A DNA stretch of 64,000 nt from Acidiluteibacter sp963716125 (GCA_963716125.1 OY970294.1:2294001-2358000); one strand, 5' to 3'; positions 17,831-27,605 are shown, numbered from the stretch's first letter. The notes: generated from the sequence alone by a model not told the origin. Made by a program: numbers and translations.

Positions 17831-18136
17831 AAATTGATTCATCTTCCACTTACCTTTGTGCTATATTTTTGTAAATATATTAGTATTGTAATTAAATTAA
17901 AGCTTTATATAAGTGCTTTATATAGTTGATTTATAATAATTAAAGTAATTTAAAATAATATAAAGCTATTTTAATAGAATGCAATTTACATATCTACATC
18001 AATAATAAATTCAATAGGATTTATTGGAGTTACAAATGTACATTTAATGCTATAATGATTAACATTTGTATATTATTGATTGTTTACAAAAGTGAATAGT
18101 TCTTTTTAATTTATACAATTATTAAGTAGTTTTATT

Positions 18137-18152
18137 TTTAGGTAACTCTAAA
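18137..18152. promoter_or_regulatory. Candidate DtxR/MntR-type operator
   Basis: TTTAGGTAACTCTAAA has TTTAG...CTAAA arms about the same centre and resembles DtxR-family boxes that begin TTAGG. It lies 56 bases before the start of the metal regulator gene and upstream of its -7 box, so it could mediate metal-dependent autoregulation. Only five base pairs of each arm match. Confidence 0.35.
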
Positions 18153-18182
18153 TTAAATATTCAATTCACTTAAAAATATTCC

Positions 18183-18190
18183 TACATTTG
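18183..18190 (+). promoter_or_regulatory. -7 box of the metal regulator/transport operon
   Basis: TACATTTG matches TAnnTTTG exactly, 17 bases before the ATG at 18208. It is the best promoter candidate for the five-gene operon that follows. Confidence 0.6.
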
Positions 18191-18207
18191 CAATAAATAT
18201 TAAACTC

Positions 18208-18867
18208 ATGACTTCACTAGCAGAAGAAAATTATCTTAAAACCATATATGCGTTGAATCAATTGCAAGATGGTGGAGCCTCTACTAATGCTATAGCAGAA
18301 AAACAAAATACAAAAGCATCATCAGTTACTGATATGCTAAAAAAGCTAAGTGCTAAAAAACTAGTTAATTATGAAAAATATCAGGCAGTTAATTTAACAA
18401 AAGAAGGCAGAACTATTGCTATTGATGTTGTAAGAAAACATAGACTTTGGGAGTTCTTTCTAGTGGAAAAACTAAAATTTAAATGGGATGAAGTACATGA
18501 TATTGCTGAGCAATTGGAGCACATCCACTCCCCTTCTTTAGTTAATCGATTAGATAGCTTTTTAAACTTTCCAAAATACGATCCTCATGGTGATCCAATC
18601 CCTGATAAAGATGGTAAAATTATACACATTCATGAAAAAGTGCTTTCCGATTTAAAAATTGGAGAATCTGCAAGAATTGTGGGAGTTAAGGAGCATTCAG
18701 CCTCATTTTTAAACTATTTAGATACTGTAAAATTAGTATTAGGAACACCTTTAAAAGTTTTAAGTCGCTTTGAGTTTGATAATTCTGTTGTCATTTCTAT
18801 TAATAATGAAAAAGAAATTTCTATTTCCGCTGATATAAGTAATAATCTATATGTTAAATCTGAATAA
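18208..18867 (+). CDS. DtxR/MntR-family metal-dependent regulator
   Basis: 219 residues. The N-terminal winged helix is EENYLKTIYALNQLQDGG ... AIAEKQNTKASSVTDMLKKL. The metal-binding and dimerisation domain follows (VVRKHRLWEFFLVEKLKFKW, EVHDIAEQLEHIHSPSLVNR, FPKYDPHGDPIP). The C-terminal FeoA/SH3-like domain contains LKIGESARIVGVKEH. It represses metal uptake genes when Mn or Fe is sufficient. The downstream metal ABC transporter genes follow with almost no spacing, so the operon is probably autoregulated. Confidence 0.93.
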   Translation: MTSLAEENYLKTIYALNQLQDGGASTNAIAEKQNTKASSVTDMLKKLSAKKLVNYEKYQAVNLTKEGRTIAIDVVRKHRLWEFFLVEKLKFKWDEVHDIAEQLEHIHSPSLVNRLDSFLNFPKYDPHGDPIPDKDGKIIHIHEKVLSDLKIGESARIVGVKEHSASFLNYLDTVKLVLGTPLKVLSRFEFDNSVVISINNEKEISISADISNNLYVKSE

Positions 18868-18868
18868 A

Positions 18869-19795
18869 ATGAAGAAAACCTATCTAGTAATAATAAGTGT
18901 TCTATTATTGGCATCTTGTGCTCCAAAAGAAGAAAATAAGTATTCAAATTCTAAAAGTGAACCTTTAAAAATAGTTTGTACCACCAATATTGTAGGTGAT
19001 TTAGTGAATAATATTGTAGGTGATAAAGCAACCGTAAAGACTTTAATGGGTGCAGGTGTTGATCCTCACTTATATAAGGCTACCCAAGGTGATATCAAAG
19101 ATTTAATGAATGCTGATGTGATAGTTTACAGTGGATTACACTTAGAAGGTAAAATGGGTGAAATCTTTGAAAAATTATCAAAGCAAAAAGTGACTATTGC
19201 CGTTTCAGATGGAATTGATAAATCAAAATTAATTAACTCATCTAATTTTCAAGGTGCTTATGATCCTCATATTTGGTTTGATCCTACTATGTGGGCAGAT
19301 GGATGCATTTTTGTTTCTGAACAATTAGCAAAAGCAGACACTAATAATAGAGAGAGCTTCACTGCGAGTGGAAAATCTTATGCCAATAACTTGATGGCTG
19401 TCAGCACTTATATCAGTGAGCAAGTTAATAGACTTCCTAAAGATAAACGAATTATGATTACAGCTCATGATGCTTTTAGTTATTATGGAAGAGCTTATGA
19501 TATCGAAGTGAAAGGTCTACAAGGCATATCAACGATGTCTGAATATGGATTGAAAGATGTTACCAATATGGTTAATTTTATTATAGATAATAAAATTAAA
19601 GCTGTTTTTGTTGAAACTTCAGTCAACAAACGTTCCATTGAAGCGGTAATAGAGGGTTGTAAAGAAAAAGGTTATGATTTGAAAATTGGTGGCGATTTAT
19701 TCTCTGATGCCATGGGCGAAAGAGGTAAAAAAGGTGGAAATTATGTGGATATGATTAAGTCAAATACATTCACGATTGTTAATGCCTTAAAATAA
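18869..19795 (+). CDS. Mn/Zn/Fe ABC transporter substrate-binding lipoprotein
   Basis: 308 residues from MKKTYLVIISVLLLASCAPK; lipobox LLASC gives a lipid-anchored protein. The start is one base after the regulator stop codon; a longer in-frame start overlapping the regulator is less likely because it precedes the signal peptide. Metal ligands are visible: GVDPHLYKATQGD (His), AYDPHIWFDPTMW (His), ITAHDAFSYYGR (His) and a late Asp in GGDLFSDAMG. This is the ZnuA/TroA/MntA cluster-A1 family. The spacing lacks a long His-rich loop, so Mn or Fe is as likely as Zn. Confidence 0.93.
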   Translation: MKKTYLVIISVLLLASCAPKEENKYSNSKSEPLKIVCTTNIVGDLVNNIVGDKATVKTLMGAGVDPHLYKATQGDIKDLMNADVIVYSGLHLEGKMGEIFEKLSKQKVTIAVSDGIDKSKLINSSNFQGAYDPHIWFDPTMWADGCIFVSEQLAKADTNNRESFTASGKSYANNLMAVSTYISEQVNRLPKDKRIMITAHDAFSYYGRAYDIEVKGLQGISTMSEYGLKDVTNMVNFIIDNKIKAVFVETSVNKRSIEAVIEGCKEKGYDLKIGGDLFSDAMGERGKKGGNYVDMIKSNTFTIVNALK

Positions 19796-20583
19796 TGGAA
19801 GAAATTGCTTTAGAAACTCATAATTTAACGGTTAGTTACAATAGAAAGCCTGTATTGTGGAATATTGATTTCCAACTTCCTAAAGGAAAAATAATTGGTA
19901 TAATTGGACCTAATGGGTCGGGTAAAACTACTTTATTGAAATCTATAATGGGTTTAACTCCTTTAAGTAGTGGTTATGTGCAAATTTTTGGGCAAGAACT
20001 GAATGATGTAAGAAGTAGAGTTTCTTATGTTCCTCAAAGAGAATCTGTAGATTGGGATTTTCCTGCAACGGTTATGGATGTAGTTTTAATGGGGCGATAC
20101 AGTCCTAAAAAAATGTTTAAACGCCTTTCAAAAGAAGATAGAGCTATTGCCAAAGAGGCTTTAGAGCAGGTTAATTTACTTGAATTCAGCAATCGACAAA
20201 TTTCTCAACTTTCAGGTGGGCAACAACAAAGAGTTTTTATTGCTCGAGCATTAACTCAAAATGCAGACTTATTTATTATGGATGAGCCATTTGTGGGTGT
20301 TGATGCTGCAACTGAACAAGCAATAATCGTTTTGATGAAAGAGATGAAATCAAAAGGTAAGACAGTAATTGTAGTGCATCATGATTTACAAACTGCAAAG
20401 GATTATTTTGATTGGATTGTTTTACTAAACACTCGATTAGTTGCCTCAGGGCCAAAAGAAGAAATTTTGAATGAAGAATTATTGCAAGAAGCTTATGGCG
20501 GTAAGTTGAATGTATTGAGTAAGGTAGGTGAATTGATAAAGCAAAATGAATTTCCTATGCGAGAAAAAAGTAAGAAAAAATAA
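19795..20583 (+). CDS. Mn/Zn/Fe ABC transporter ATPase
   Basis: 262 residues: Walker A GPNGSGKT near residue 38, YVPQRESVDWDFPATVMDVV (Q-loop, typical of the MntB/TroB group), signature LSGGQQQR, Walker B DLFIMDEPFVGVD and switch HHDL. It starts within the stop codon of the binding-protein gene and abuts the permease gene, so it is translationally coupled. Confidence 0.95.
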   Translation: MEEIALETHNLTVSYNRKPVLWNIDFQLPKGKIIGIIGPNGSGKTTLLKSIMGLTPLSSGYVQIFGQELNDVRSRVSYVPQRESVDWDFPATVMDVVLMGRYSPKKMFKRLSKEDRAIAKEALEQVNLLEFSNRQISQLSGGQQQRVFIARALTQNADLFIMDEPFVGVDAATEQAIIVLMKEMKSKGKTVIVVHHDLQTAKDYFDWIVLLNTRLVASGPKEEILNEELLQEAYGGKLNVLSKVGELIKQNEFPMREKSKKK

Positions 20584-21876
20584 ATGGAGCAGTTTTTACA
20601 ATTCTTTTCTTTTAGCGATCCTAATGTTCGTTTTGTAGCATTCGGAACCATGCTTTTGGGCGCAGCTGCTGCTATTGTGGGTACTTTTGCATTTTTAAGA
20701 AAACAAGCATTAGTAGGTGATGCCGTTTCTCATTCTATTTTGCCGGGTGTTTGCTTGGCATTTATACTTTCAGGTACTAAAAATCCTGTTTACTTATTAA
20801 TTGGAGCTACTATTTCGGGTTGGCTTTCCTTATTGTTGGTCAACTACTTATCCAACCATTCTAAATTGAAATCGGATACTACCATTGCATTAGTTCTAAG
20901 TGTTTTTTTTGGTCTAGGAATATTATTGCTTACAAGTATTCAGCATTCAGGAAATGCAGCTCAAGCCGGATTGGATAAATTTCTATTTGGAAAGGCTGCA
21001 TCCTTAAGCTCTTCAGACTTAGAGTTGTTTGGTGGTGTAGCTATTTTATTGATTATTATTGTGTTATTGTTCTATAAAGAATTTAAAGCCATTTCATTCA
21101 ATATTGATTTTGCTCGTTCAATTGGTTTACCAGTTCAATTTTTAGAATTTGTATTGTCCACCATTACGGTATTGGCAATTGCAGTTGGAATACAAGCTGT
21201 TGGTGTAGTTTTAATGGCTGCTCTTTTGATAACGCCTGCTACAGCTGCACGTTTTTGGACACATCAATTATGGAAAATGATATTAATTGCTACTTTTTTA
21301 GGAGCATTTTCTGCTCTTTTAGGCACTTATATCAGCTTTACTTATCCTTCAATGCCTACAGGACCTTGGATAGTGGTTTGTTTATCGTTTTTAGCATTGA
21401 TTTCTATCTTTTTTGCTCCTAAAAATGGTTTAGTTCCGAAAATGAAACGACAAAAGAATAACGTACTTAAAATACGTAATGAAAACATAATGAAGTTGTT
21501 CTATCACCTTGGTGAAACTAAAGAAGATTTTTTTGAAGGAAGAACATCTGAGGAATTAATACAATCTAGAAATTTTTCTAAAAAAGAATTGAGTAAAGGC
21601 TTAAGCTATTTAAATAATAAAAATTTTGTTAGAAATAAATCCAATAGTTGGTTACTAACTCAGGCTGGTTTGGTAGAAGCTAAGCGAATTATTAAATTAC
21701 ATCGACTGTGGGAAATGTACTTAAACCAAAAATTGAAGTTAGCTGCGGATCATGTTCATAATGATGCAGAAGCAATCGAACATATTATAACTCCTGAAGT
21801 TGAAAAGTTATTGGAAAAAGAATTGAATTATCCTAAAAAGGATCCTCATCAAAGTAATATACCTTATACAAACTAA
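20584..21876 (+). CDS. Metal ABC permease fused to a DtxR-like domain
   Basis: 430 residues, about 140 longer than a plain permease. Residues 1-285 form the ABC-3 permease (FLRKQALVGDAVSHSILPGV, FGKAASLSSSDL, AVGIQAVGVVLMAALLITPA). After FFAPKNGLVPKMKRQ, residues 290-430 read as a DtxR-type regulator. There is a winged-helix part (ELIQSRNFSKKELSKGLSYL) and a metal/dimer part (IKLHRLWEMYLNQKL, HVHNDAEAIEHIITPEVEKL, YPKKDPHQSNIPYT). The fusion may sense metal on the cytosolic side and gate transport. Similar fusions occur in other Bacteroidota by my recollection. Confidence 0.92.
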   Translation: MEQFLQFFSFSDPNVRFVAFGTMLLGAAAAIVGTFAFLRKQALVGDAVSHSILPGVCLAFILSGTKNPVYLLIGATISGWLSLLLVNYLSNHSKLKSDTTIALVLSVFFGLGILLLTSIQHSGNAAQAGLDKFLFGKAASLSSSDLELFGGVAILLIIIVLLFYKEFKAISFNIDFARSIGLPVQFLEFVLSTITVLAIAVGIQAVGVVLMAALLITPATAARFWTHQLWKMILIATFLGAFSALLGTYISFTYPSMPTGPWIVVCLSFLALISIFFAPKNGLVPKMKRQKNNVLKIRNENIMKLFYHLGETKEDFFEGRTSEELIQSRNFSKKELSKGLSYLNNKNFVRNKSNSWLLTQAGLVEAKRIIKLHRLWEMYLNQKLKLAADHVHNDAEAIEHIITPEVEKLLEKELNYPKKDPHQSNIPYTN

Positions 21877-22758
21877 ATGGCTACATTTTGGATCATATTA
21901 ACCGCTTCTTTAGTTGCAATTTGTTGTAGCCTCCTTGGTACTTACCTTATCTTAAGAAAGATGGCTATGGTAGGTGATGCTATATCACATGCTGTTTTAC
22001 CTGGCATTGTTCTCGCATTTTTGTTTTCAGGAAGTCGTGAAATATTACCTATGCTGATTGGAGCTGCTCTTTTGGGCGTTTTAACCACTGTAATTATCGA
22101 ATTATTTCATAAAAAGGCTCAATTACAGTCTGATGCTGCTATAGGAATTACTTTTACTTGGTTATTTGCCATTGGAATCATATTGATCTCTTACTTTGCA
22201 GACAATATTGACTTAGATCAAGATTGTGTTCTGTACGGTGAAATCGCCTTAGTCCCTTTAGATATTTGGCATACCGCTACAGGAATAAATTTAGGCCCTC
22301 GGTCTGTTTGGATTTTAGGAAGTATGCTTTTATTTATAATAGCTTTTATTACAATTGGTTATAAAGGTTTATTTATCACCACTTTCAATGAAGAATTTGC
22401 CAAAGCAATAGGAATTAGTACCGCTTTTTGGCATTATGCCTTAATGGGTTCAGTTTCTTTAACTACTGTAGTCTCCTTTGAATCAGTTGGAGCCATTTTG
22501 GTAGTTGCGTTTCTAATAGTTCCTGCTGCCACAGCTTATTTAATAGTAGATCAGCTAAAACCCATGTTATTCTTATCGGCATTATTTGGTGTTTTATCGG
22601 CATTTGGAGGCTATTACTTAGCCTATTTGATTGATGGTTCTATTGCAGGCGCTATGGCAACTATGTGTGGAGTTCAATTTGCTATCGTATTCATTATTCA
22701 AAAATTAAGAGAAAAGAAAGGAACCAAAGTACCCACTTTTATCAATGATTCTCAGTAA
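21877..22758 (+). CDS. Second metal ABC permease
   Basis: 293 residues, ABC-3 permease family, with LRKMAMVGDAISHAVLPGIV, GITFTWLFAIGIILISYFAD, LDQDCVLYGEIALVPLD and SFESVGAILVVAFLIVPAAT. It directly follows the fused permease with no intergenic base, as in TroC/TroD pairs where two different permeases form the channel. It lacks the regulator-like C-terminus. It is the last gene of the metal-uptake operon. Confidence 0.93.
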   Translation: MATFWIILTASLVAICCSLLGTYLILRKMAMVGDAISHAVLPGIVLAFLFSGSREILPMLIGAALLGVLTTVIIELFHKKAQLQSDAAIGITFTWLFAIGIILISYFADNIDLDQDCVLYGEIALVPLDIWHTATGINLGPRSVWILGSMLLFIIAFITIGYKGLFITTFNEEFAKAIGISTAFWHYALMGSVSLTTVVSFESVGAILVVAFLIVPAATAYLIVDQLKPMLFLSALFGVLSAFGGYYLAYLIDGSIAGAMATMCGVQFAIVFIIQKLREKKGTKVPTFINDSQ

Positions 22759-22819
22759 ATAAAACAATCACTTTACTTTTAGGTTTAACTTTATCATTTA
22801 AAATGATTAAAATTATACC

Positions 22820-24739
22820 ATGAAGAATTTAATTCTATTAACTACTGTTTTATTATTAGCCACTTCTCTTCAAGCTCAATTTAGCTTTGATCATTCACAG
22901 TGCTATAAAGCAGATCACTACAATTCTAAAGGATTGAATCATAACTTTAATAAAGCCAATGCAAATAGTGCTAATTATGATGTTAATTATTATCGATTGG
23001 AATTAGAAGTTAATCCTGCAGTTCTATATATTGATGGTAATGTAACCACTTATTTTACAGTGGTTGAGAATAATTTCTTACAAATGCAAATGGACTTAAC
23101 ACTTGCTTTAACTGTTGATTCTATCATCCATAGAGATAGTACTTTAAGTTTCTCACAAATAGGAAATGATGTGCTTCAAATAAACTTTGGAGATTCATTA
23201 GCAATCAATTCATTAGATTCAATTAGGGTGTATTACCATGGAGTTCCATCTGGCTCGGGCTTTGGTTCTATTGTAAGCAATACACACAATGGAGTGCCTA
23301 TTATTTGGACACTTTCAGAGCCTTTTGGGTCTAGCGATTGGTGGCCAAGTAAAGAAACGCTAAATGATAAGGCTGATTCATTAGATGTGTTTGTAACAAA
23401 TCCTGTCGCTTATATAGCTGCTTCTATTGGATTATTGGTTAAACGAGACACAAATGGAAGTAAATCAACGAGTCATTGGAAGCACCGCTACCCTATTACA
23501 TCTTACTTAGTTGCCTTTGCTGTAACTAACTATACTGTTTATTCTGACTGGATGATTAATGGAAGTGATTCTTTAGAAATTTTAAATTATATCTATCCTG
23601 AAGATTTAACCGCAACGCAAGCATTAACTCCTGTAACAGCTGATTTAATCAAGTTATTTGATAGTTTATTTATTCCTTATCCTTATATGAAAGAAAAGTA
23701 TGGACATGCTCAATTTGGTTGGGGTGGCGGAATGGAACATCAAACCATGAGTTTTATGGTCAATTTTACTCCTGAATTAATTGCGCATGAATTAGCACAC
23801 CAATGGTTTGGAGATATGGTAACTTGTGGTAGTTGGGAAGATATTTGGATCAACGAAGGCTTTGCTACTTATTTAACAGGGCTAACCTTTGAAAATATAT
23901 ATCCTTCTGCTTGGATGACTTGGAAACAATCCACATTAAATAGAATAACTTCATTAGGAAGTGGTTCTGTATTCGTTACTGATACTACCTCTGTTAATCG
24001 TATTTTTAATTCTCGCTTAACTTATAATAAAGGGGCTTATTTAGCACATATGCTCCGTTGGAAAATGGGTGATTCAGCTTTCTTTCAAGGATGTAGAAAT
24101 TTTTTAACGGATTCAGCTTTAACCTATGGCTATGCGAAAACTGCAGATTTGCAAGCGCATATGGAAGCTTCATCTGGACTGAATTTGAATTCATTTTTTA
24201 CCAATTGGTTTATGGGTCAAGGTTTTCCAAGATATCAAGTCATTTATGATCAACAAGGAACAAATTTAAGTGTTACAATTAATCAAACTACTTCTCACCC
24301 ATCAGTGAATTTTTTCGATATGCCTGTTCCTATTCAGTTTATGGGTGCAAATGGAGAAGATAGTATTTTGGTGTTTGATAACACTGCTAACAATCAAAAC
24401 TTTAATGTTACTTTACCTTATCAAGCCGTTAACGCAACAGTTGATCCCGAATTATGGTTAATTAGTAATAATAACATCATCACTTCTTTGGAAGAATCAC
24501 AATTAAATCCAAACGATATTCAAGTTTATCCAATTCCAACTTCTAATTTTGTAAATATTCTACCTAATTCAAAATCAACTATCATAAAGAGCGCTACATT
24601 AATTAATACTTTAGGTCAGGAATTGAAAGTAGAGTTAAATCAAAATAGTGTACAACTGTCTACTTTCAGTGAAGGAAATTACATTTTAAAAATTCAAACG
24701 AATAAAAGAATTTACTATAAGAGAATAGTAAAAGAATAA
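22820..24739 (+). CDS. Secreted M1-family metallopeptidase with type IX tail
   Basis: 639 residues with signal peptide (MKNLILLTTVLLLATSLQAQ). GWGGGMEHQTMSFM is the substrate-binding GxMEN-like loop and HELAHQWFGDMVTCGSWEDI gives the HExxH zinc site, with the third ligand Glu in WINEGFATYL. The C-terminal ~75 residues start VYPIPTSNFVNILP and end LKIQTNKRIYYKRIVKE. This is a type A sorting domain for the type IX secretion system, so the enzyme is exported to the surface or medium. It is an aminopeptidase by family; the peptide substrate is unknown. Confidence 0.93.
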   Translation: MKNLILLTTVLLLATSLQAQFSFDHSQCYKADHYNSKGLNHNFNKANANSANYDVNYYRLELEVNPAVLYIDGNVTTYFTVVENNFLQMQMDLTLALTVDSIIHRDSTLSFSQIGNDVLQINFGDSLAINSLDSIRVYYHGVPSGSGFGSIVSNTHNGVPIIWTLSEPFGSSDWWPSKETLNDKADSLDVFVTNPVAYIAASIGLLVKRDTNGSKSTSHWKHRYPITSYLVAFAVTNYTVYSDWMINGSDSLEILNYIYPEDLTATQALTPVTADLIKLFDSLFIPYPYMKEKYGHAQFGWGGGMEHQTMSFMVNFTPELIAHELAHQWFGDMVTCGSWEDIWINEGFATYLTGLTFENIYPSAWMTWKQSTLNRITSLGSGSVFVTDTTSVNRIFNSRLTYNKGAYLAHMLRWKMGDSAFFQGCRNFLTDSALTYGYAKTADLQAHMEASSGLNLNSFFTNWFMGQGFPRYQVIYDQQGTNLSVTINQTTSHPSVNFFDMPVPIQFMGANGEDSILVFDNTANNQNFNVTLPYQAVNATVDPELWLISNNNIITSLEESQLNPNDIQVYPIPTSNFVNILPNSKSTIIKSATLINTLGQELKVELNQNSVQLSTFSEGNYILKIQTNKRIYYKRIVKE

Positions 24740-24885
24740 GCAGACAAAATGTCTTGTAATAGTTTAAAAACTATTGAAATAGCTTGTTTTTGCTGCCATA
24801 ATTGCAGAAAAAAAGCTTTTTTTTGCTTTGGTTTTGATATTGATAAGTACAATTGAACATCAATTTTAATATAAAAATCCACGAT

Positions 24886-27483
24886 ATGAATTTTAAAAAT
24901 TTCACTATAAAATCGCAAGAAGCTGTGCAGCAAGCACAACAAATAGCGATGGAAAAAGGCAATCAAGCCATTGAGACAGGCCATTTATTACAAGCTATAT
25001 TCACTGTAGATGAGAATGTAAGCCCTTACCTATTGCAAAAATTAGGAGTCAATCAAAACAATTTAACGCAAGCCTTACAAAGAATCACGGATGCTTACCC
25101 AAAAGTAAGTGGCGGTGATGCTTATTTGTCAAAATCGGCTAATAAAGCTTTACAAGAAGCACAATCCTATTTAAAAGCCTTTGAAGACGAGTTTGTTTCT
25201 ATTGAACACTTATTATTAGGAGTATTAAAAGCAAACGATCAAATCGCTCAATTATTGAAAGATAGCGGTGTTAATGAAAAAGATTTGATATTAGCTATTA
25301 AAGAATTGAGAAAAGGCGAAAAGGTAACCTCTGCTTCACAAGAAGAAACATATAACTCTCTTTCTAAGTATGCTAAAAACCTAAATGAATTAGCTGCAGC
25401 CGGAAAACTCGATCCAGTAATTGGTAGAGATGAAGAAATTAGAAGGGTTTTGCAAATTTTAAGTCGAAGAACTAAGAACAATCCTATACTTATTGGAGAG
25501 CCAGGTGTTGGTAAAACTGCCATTGCTGAAGGTTTAGCTCATCGAATAGTCAATGGTGATATTCCTGATAATCTTTTATCTAAGAAGATTTATAGTTTAG
25601 ATATGGGTGCATTAATTGCAGGTGCGAAGTATAAAGGAGAATTTGAAGAACGCTTAAAAGCCGTTATTAAAGAAGTTACCTCTTCTGATGGTGAGATTAT
25701 TCTTTTCATTGACGAGATCCATACACTTGTTGGCGCAGGAGGTGGCGAAGGTGCTATGGATGCTGCAAACATTCTTAAACCTGCATTAGCAAGAGGAGAA
25801 TTAAGAGCTGTTGGAGCCACAACTTTGAACGAATACCAAAAGTATTTTGAAAAAGATAAAGCTTTAGAGAGACGTTTCCAAAAGGTATTAATCGACGAAC
25901 CAAATACTGAAGATGCCATTTCGATTCTGAGAGGAATTAAAGAGAAATATGAAACGCATCATAAGGTACAAATTAAAGATGAGGCGATTATACAAGCAGT
26001 AGAATTGTCTCAGCGCTATATTACTGATCGTTTTTTACCAGATAAAGCCATTGATTTAATTGACGAAGCAGCATCCAAACTCAGAATGGAGATGAATTCC
26101 AAACCTGAAGAAATGGATGAGCTTGATCGTAAGATTATGCAATTAGAAATTGAGCGTGAAGCTATTAAAAGAGAAAAAGATGAGAAAAAACTCTCTTTTT
26201 TATCCGAAGAAATTGCCAATTTATCTGAAAAACGAGATGAATTGAATGCAAAATGGCAAAGTGAGCGTGATATTATTGAAGGAGTACAAAAAGCCAAAGA
26301 GGATATTGAAAAATATAAAATAGAGGCTGAGCAGGCTGAACGTGCTGGAGATTACGGTAAAGTAGCTGAAATTAGATATGGAAAAATTAAAGATGCTGAA
26401 GTTGAATTAGAAAAGTTTAAAAAGAAGCTTGTCGACAATAAAAGCAAATCCATGCTAATTAAAGAAGAGGTAGATGCTGAAGAAATTGCTTCAGTTGTAG
26501 CTCGATGGACAGGAATTCCAATAACTAAAATGCTTCAAAGTGAGCGTGAAAAACTACTTCATTTAGAGGAAGAATTGCATAAAAGAGTGGTTGGACAAGA
26601 GGAAGCTATAATAGCTGTTTCAGACGCTATCAGACGCAGCAGAGCAGGATTGCAAGATGAGAAAAAGCCAATTGGTTCCTTCATCTTTTTAGGAACTACG
26701 GGAGTTGGTAAAACAGAATTGGCAAAAGCTTTAAGTGATTATCTGTTCAGTGATGAAAATGCGATAACTAGAATAGATATGAGTGAATATCAAGAACGCC
26801 ACGCAGTTTCAAGATTGGTAGGAGCACCTCCAGGATATGTTGGTTATGATGAAGGCGGACAATTAACTGAAGCTGTGAGAAGAAGACCTTATTCTGTCAT
26901 CCTTTTAGATGAGATTGAAAAAGCTCATCCCGATGTGTTTAATGTGCTATTACAAGTATTAGACGATGGAAGATTGACCGATAACAAAGGTAGATTGGTC
27001 AATTTTAAGAATACAATTATCATCATGACTTCTAATTTAGGTTCCAACATTATTCAAGAAAATTTTGAAGGAATTAAAGAAGCTGAATTTGAAAGAGTTT
27101 ATGAAAAAACGAAAGTGGAAGTCATTGGATTGCTAAAAAAGAGCATGCGCCCTGAATTTGTAAACCGAATTGATGAAACCATTATGTTTGCTCCCTTAAG
27201 TTCTAAGAATTTGAGAGAAATTGTAGAAATTCAGTTGAAGCAAGTTATTAAAATGGCGGCTAAGAATGACATAACTCTAACTGCTTCTCCAGAAGCGATT
27301 GATTATATATCCGAAACTAGTTTTGATCCTCAATTTGGAGCGAGACCATTAAAGCGGATTATTCAACGTAAAGTGCTGAATGAATTGTCCAAAGAAATAT
27401 TAAGTGGCAAAGTGCATGCAGGTAGCGAAATAGTAATGGATGTTTTTGATGAGCAGATAGTGTTTAGAGCACCGATAATATAA
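24886..27483 (+). CDS. clpB: ATP-dependent disaggregase ClpB
   Basis: 865 residues from the ATG at 24886 (MNFKNFTIKSQEAVQQAQQI); an in-frame TTG at 24853 only adds A/T-rich leader. Domains in order are the Clp N-domain, then NBD1 with Walker A GEPGVGKTAIAEGLAHRI and Walker B IILFIDEIHTLVGAGGGEG. The ClpB-specific coiled-coil middle region (about residues 410-520) follows. NBD2 has GTTGVGKTELAKAL, AVSRLVGAPPGYVGYDEGGQ and GARPLKRIIQ. It works with DnaK to rescue aggregated proteins. Confidence 0.98.
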   Translation: MNFKNFTIKSQEAVQQAQQIAMEKGNQAIETGHLLQAIFTVDENVSPYLLQKLGVNQNNLTQALQRITDAYPKVSGGDAYLSKSANKALQEAQSYLKAFEDEFVSIEHLLLGVLKANDQIAQLLKDSGVNEKDLILAIKELRKGEKVTSASQEETYNSLSKYAKNLNELAAAGKLDPVIGRDEEIRRVLQILSRRTKNNPILIGEPGVGKTAIAEGLAHRIVNGDIPDNLLSKKIYSLDMGALIAGAKYKGEFEERLKAVIKEVTSSDGEIILFIDEIHTLVGAGGGEGAMDAANILKPALARGELRAVGATTLNEYQKYFEKDKALERRFQKVLIDEPNTEDAISILRGIKEKYETHHKVQIKDEAIIQAVELSQRYITDRFLPDKAIDLIDEAASKLRMEMNSKPEEMDELDRKIMQLEIEREAIKREKDEKKLSFLSEEIANLSEKRDELNAKWQSERDIIEGVQKAKEDIEKYKIEAEQAERAGDYGKVAEIRYGKIKDAEVELEKFKKKLVDNKSKSMLIKEEVDAEEIASVVARWTGIPITKMLQSEREKLLHLEEELHKRVVGQEEAIIAVSDAIRRSRAGLQDEKKPIGSFIFLGTTGVGKTELAKALSDYLFSDENAITRIDMSEYQERHAVSRLVGAPPGYVGYDEGGQLTEAVRRRPYSVILLDEIEKAHPDVFNVLLQVLDDGRLTDNKGRLVNFKNTIIIMTSNLGSNIIQENFEGIKEAEFERVYEKTKVEVIGLLKKSMRPEFVNRIDETIMFAPLSSKNLREIVEIQLKQVIKMAAKNDITLTASPEAIDYISETSFDPQFGARPLKRIIQRKVLNELSKEILSGKVHAGSEIVMDVFDEQIVFRAPII

Positions 27484-27567
27484 AAGATTTTAGACTTTAG
27501 AAGTTAGAGGGCAATCATTTAAAATTATTAAGTTTTCTTTGAAACTAAAATATTAAATGAAGAATTT

Positions 27568-27605
27568 AAAAAAAGGAATTCGATAAATCGAATTCCTTTT
27601 TTTTT
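27568..27605 (+). terminator. Terminator downstream of clpB
   Basis: Stem GGAATTCGAT (27575-27584) pairs with ATCGAATTCC (27587-27596) around a 2-nt loop, flanked by an A run and a run of nine T residues. Confidence 0.85.

Larger units (their letters stand above)
17850..18207. other. AT-rich intergenic region between divergent regulators
   Basis: No open frame of note. It contains a short direct repeat of GCTTTATATA-like sequence near 17900-17925 and a 9-bp inverted repeat (TACAAATGT at 18031-18039, ACATTTGTA at 18062-18070). It also holds the control elements of the DtxR-type gene listed separately. Function is presumably regulatory for both flanking genes. Confidence 0.5.

Noticed and set aside
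24853..24885. TTG start for ClpB adding eleven residues
   Set aside because: The extra residues are not part of the ClpB N-domain; the ATG at 24886 gives the normal N-terminus.
25248..26297. Several minus-strand frames of about 90-110 codons
   Set aside because: All are antisense shadows of clpB.
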